Shown here piece after piece: positions 15,090 through 17,255 of a stretch of 17,255 nucleotides of DNA (its first letter is position 1; each line of letters begins with the position of its first letter). Below the pieces are notes generated by a model that had not been told where the DNA came from, searched no databases, and saw only the letters and a list, made by a program, of their open reading frames with translations. The translations under genes were made by a program, and so were the position numbers. Source of the DNA: JBBQWR01 sp038210495 (GTDB lineage Bacteria > Planctomycetota > Planctomycetia > Pirellulales > DATAWG01); assembly GCA_038210495.1 (NCBI GenBank), contig JBBQWR010000072.1, positions 1 to 17,255 of the forward strand, read 5' to 3'.

Positions 15090-17009
15090 CTAACGTCGAA
15101 GTCGATCGCGACCGGCAACGGAATTTGATACGTCCGATCGATCGCCAGGCAGTGATACGCTTGGCGGCAAGTCAGAATTGGCGCCGGCGCCACGGGCGAT
15201 TACCAGCATTTCGCCGAGCCGCTCGGGAAATTGCCGACGGCGGGCGACGATTGTCGCATCCGGCGGCAGCAGAGACTTTACTGCGTCGTAACCGCGCTCG
15301 TCGGTCAGAAGAATGGCGCGATCGGACCTGCCGAAAAATTGTTGCACGTCGCTCGGATTTTTCAGGTCGTCAATCGTCGTTTCACTGTAAAACACCACGC
15401 CCGGCGGTCGGATTTGAAACTTGCCGATCTCGGTCGGCCGACCGTCAAAACGGCGAAGCACTTCGGCTAGGCCCGGGCCGTTTTGACGCTCGCTAAGCGG
15501 CGGGGCGACGATCGTGAACACGGCCAACAGCATCGAGATGGTCGTGACGACAAGCGTGCCGAACGCGGCGCCAGGCCGTCGTCCGCGATGGAAATAGTAG
15601 CCCAGCCCGGCGCCGATGACCGGCAGGATGCCGATCCAGCCGAAGTTGGCGTCGTCCGGGAGCCAGCGGCGCCCAGCGACCGTGACGCCCACCGTGATTG
15701 CAATTCCTAGAACGGCCAATCCGCACCAGCCCGCGGAGAGCCCGTGAAACGCGAGCTTGCGCGCCGGCCGGTTGATCCAATCGGCGACCCACACGGCCGG
15801 CAACAGAGCGAGCGCGGGATACGCGGGCAGCACATAGTTGGGCAGCTTCGTTCCGGCGAGCGAGAAAATCGCAAGCCACAGGCCGGCCCAAACCAGCGCC
15901 AGCAAGTAGCTTTGCCGCTGGGGATCGGCGGTTCGAATTCGGCGAATAAACAGCGCGGCGCCGGCCGGTAGCAACATGCACCACGGGAAGAAGCAGCCCG
16001 CGAGCGTGTAGAAATGAAACAGGATTGATCCGCGATGTCCTTCCAGCGGAGTCGTGAATCGCTCGATGTTGTGACGCCAAAAAAAACCTTGCAGCCATTG
16101 GCCGTCGGTGCGCAAGCCGACCCATAAATACCAGGGCATGGCAACGGCCAGTATGACCAAGAACAAAAGCGCGGGCCGCATCGCCAGAGTTGCGCGCGGG
16201 AGGTCGTAAAACATTTGCTCGATGCGCCGCGCGAAGAGGACGACGCCGCGCGCGATATAGTTGAGAAGCGTGCCTTGATCAGGCGGACCCACGGACGCGA
16301 TTGCGCCTGGACATGCTAACAGGGAAAAAAGCCCAAAGCAGGCGAGCGGAGCGATAGCGCCGATTGGACCTTTAGCGAGGACCGCTAACCCCATCGCGGC
16401 GTAAATCGCGATAAATGCCCAGCGACTCTTAGGCATGGCTCCTGAAGTTGCGACCACACTGAGGGGGACAGCCCCATTTTTCTCCGACAACGCCGAAAAA
16501 GGGGACAGTCTCCGGAACCGCCTTGAAAATCCGCCATCGCGACCTGCGGCCATGCTCCACACATAGGCCACTAAAGCGAGCGTCGTCGTGAACACCAGCG
16601 TCGAGTCGGGTGTCGCCGCGCGGGCCGCCACGCAGAACAGCACATTACTCGTCACGATCAGCGCGGCCCACAAGCCGACTTGCGGCCGAAAAAGTAACCG
16701 GCCCAAATGGTATGTCAGCAGCGACGTCCCCACGGCCAGCACGGCCGAAGGACAGCGAGCGGCGAATTCATTGACCCCAAACAACGAGTACGAGCCCATC
16801 ATCAGCCAATAAAGCAGCGCCGGCTTGTCGGTCCGCAATTGTCCGTTGAATGTCGGCACGACGGGATCACCGCGCTGCCACATCTCTCGGGCGCACGTGG
16901 CGTTCTTCGGCTCGTCGTCGTCCCAGAGTCGCGACGCTCCAAGACCCGTGAAGAACATCACGGCGGCCGCCAACACAATCCACGCTTGGTGTTGGAGTTG
17001 TAAGCGCAT
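15090..17009 (-). CDS. ArnT-like (GT39/GT83-type) membrane glycosyltransferase
   Basis: The 639-residue GT-C fold protein has about a dozen membrane helices. WDDDEPKNATCAREMWQRGD (29-48) is the first outer loop with the catalytic acidic pair. DKPALLYWLMMGSYSLFG (61-78) and AATPDSTLVF (131-140) follow, as in ArnT and related PMT_2 proteins. Later LAKGPIGA (211-218), GTKLPNYVLPAYPALALLPA and a soluble C-terminal domain of about 120 residues (from about 520) complete the family layout. These enzymes move a sugar from a polyprenyl-phosphate donor to a lipid or protein on the outer side of the inner membrane; the acceptor here is unknown. Residues about 166-184 are encoded by a repeat element inserted in frame in a loop between helices. 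The start at 17009 is the first ATG before the first helix; no ribosome binding site is seen. Confidence 0.88.
   Translation of the reverse strand: MRLQLQHQAWIVLAAAVMFFTGLGASRLWDDDEPKNATCAREMWQRGDPVVPTFNGQLRTDKPALLYWLMMGSYSLFGVNEFAARCPSAVLAVGTSLLTYHLGRLLFRPQVGLWAALIVTSNVLFCVAARAATPDSTLVFTTTLALVAYVWSMAAGRDGGFSRRFRRLSPFSALSEKNGAVPLSVVATSGAMPKSRWAFIAIYAAMGLAVLAKGPIGAIAPLACFGLFSLLACPGAIASVGPPDQGTLLNYIARGVVLFARRIEQMFYDLPRATLAMRPALLFLVILAVAMPWYLWVGLRTDGQWLQGFFWRHNIERFTTPLEGHRGSILFHFYTLAGCFFPWCMLLPAGAALFIRRIRTADPQRQSYLLALVWAGLWLAIFSLAGTKLPNYVLPAYPALALLPAVWVADWINRPARKLAFHGLSAGWCGLAVLGIAITVGVTVAGRRWLPDDANFGWIGILPVIGAGLGYYFHRGRRPGAAFGTLVVTTISMLLAVFTIVAPPLSERQNGPGLAEVLRRFDGRPTEIGKFQIRPPGVVFYSETTIDDLKNPSDVQQFFGRSDRAILLTDERGYDAVKSLLPPDATIVARRRQFPERLGEMLVIARGAGANSDLPPSVSLPGDRSDVSNSVAGRDRLRR
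16463..16510. repeat. GGGGACAG-type repeat element inside the glycosyltransferase gene
   Basis: GGGGACAG occurs twice in direct orientation (16464-16471 and 16501-16508). Between them, CCCC-A-TTTTTC (16472-16482) pairs with GAAAAAGGGG (16495-16504), with one bulged base and a 12-base loop. Elements of this type recur between genes in planctomycetes and some other phyla and resemble REP sequences moved by RAYT-type transposases. Here it is translated, as about RLSPFSALSEKNGAVPL. Confidence 0.65.
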
Positions 17010-17115
17010 GGGCGACTTGTCCGAAAAGCATCCGTGCTAGCATCGCTTGCCAGGGCAAAGGGAGACGGACTATAGGAAATCGCCCCGGCGCGGTCAATCG
17101 CGGGGGGCGCGGACC

Positions 17116-17131
17116 CAGGGCCTTTCATTTT
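17116..17131 (+). repeat. Terminal inverted repeat of the right ISAs1-type element (candidate)
   Basis: CAGGGCCTTTCATTTT begins with the same CAGGGC as the left element, read inward, and overlaps the transposase stop codon with similar spacing. No second end is in the window to confirm it. Confidence 0.45.
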
Positions 17132-17255
17132 TTGGATTTGCCTAGTATGGCCAAGAGGCGGGAGAGGTTCCAACTGTACGCGCGTAAGCCGGCGGCGATG
17201 TTTGTATGGCCGTGAAGCCTGAGCAGCGCCAGCGTCGCGTTGCGTAAGGCGGCGA
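17125..17255 (-). CDS. ISAs1-family transposase, C-terminal end (cut by window edge)
   Basis: The minus-strand frame gives 42 residues to a TGA at 17125-17127: AALRNATLALLRLHGHTNIA, then AGLRAYSWNLSRLLAILGKS. This matches the tail of another ISAs1-type transposase group (L-R-N-L-x-x-x-L-L-R-x-x-G-H-x-N-I-A-A-x-L-R-x-x-x-x-x-P-x-x-x-L-x-x-L-G). It differs from the tail at 1-123, so two different elements are involved. The catalytic region is outside the window. Confidence 0.72.
   Translation of the reverse strand, partial: AALRNATLALLRLHGHTNIAAGLRAYSWNLSRLLAILGKSKK

Noticed and set aside
1..17255. CRISPR array, tRNA or rRNA genes
   Set aside because: No regularly spaced repeats, cloverleaf-like segments or conserved rRNA stretches were seen on either strand.

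Overview
The window looks like chromosomal DNA of a planctomycete (Pirellula-like). It has about 60% G+C, few Shine-Dalgarno sites, and a gene set typical of that phylum: a NosFY-like ABC exporter operon with a third membrane-anchored gene, a HAF-repeat secreted protein, a secreted sugar hydrolase with several domains, and lipid-linked sugar genes. This assignment is inference from gene families; no rRNA or marker gene is present.

Layout. (1) 1-353: 3' end of an ISAs1-type transposase whose terminal repeat interrupts a hicA toxin gene. (2) 354-5013, minus strand: a three-gene operon read from high to low coordinates, ABC ATPase, ABC-2 permease with a histidine-rich loop, then a membrane-anchored protein of unknown function. 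(3) 5355-6517, minus strand: a tight cassette of a small conserved protein, a frameshifted HNH endonuclease gene and a nucleoside 2-deoxyribosyltransferase-like (NDT-like) gene. (4) 6969-8375: a decaying segment with a HAF-repeat gene that is frameshifted and cut off, and two further 5' fragments of the NDT-like gene. (5) 8493-13318, plus strand: a 1040-residue two-propeller glycosidase (GH43/GH130-like module fused to a complete GH32 fructanase), then a uronate isomerase-like amidohydrolase. (6) 13319-14005: gene relic, palindrome and terminator. (7) 14006-17009, minus strand: an LPG-synthase-TM (UPF0104) membrane protein downstream of an ArnT-like glycosyltransferase that carries a repeat element inside its reading frame. 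(8) 17125-17255: 3' end of a second ISAs1-type transposase, facing inward.

Function. The ATPase and permease should form one membrane exporter, with the third gene as a likely accessory. The glycosidase and the isomerase-like enzyme are adjacent and could serve uptake and breakdown of a fructose- or uronate-containing polysaccharide. The glycosyltransferase and the flippase-like protein probably modify a lipid-linked or cell-envelope sugar. The most unusual features are the repeated and truncated copies of the NDT-like gene, the convergent double truncation with the HAF gene, the two-propeller fusion, and the repeat insertion within the glycosyltransferase. No CRISPR array, tRNA or rRNA was seen.
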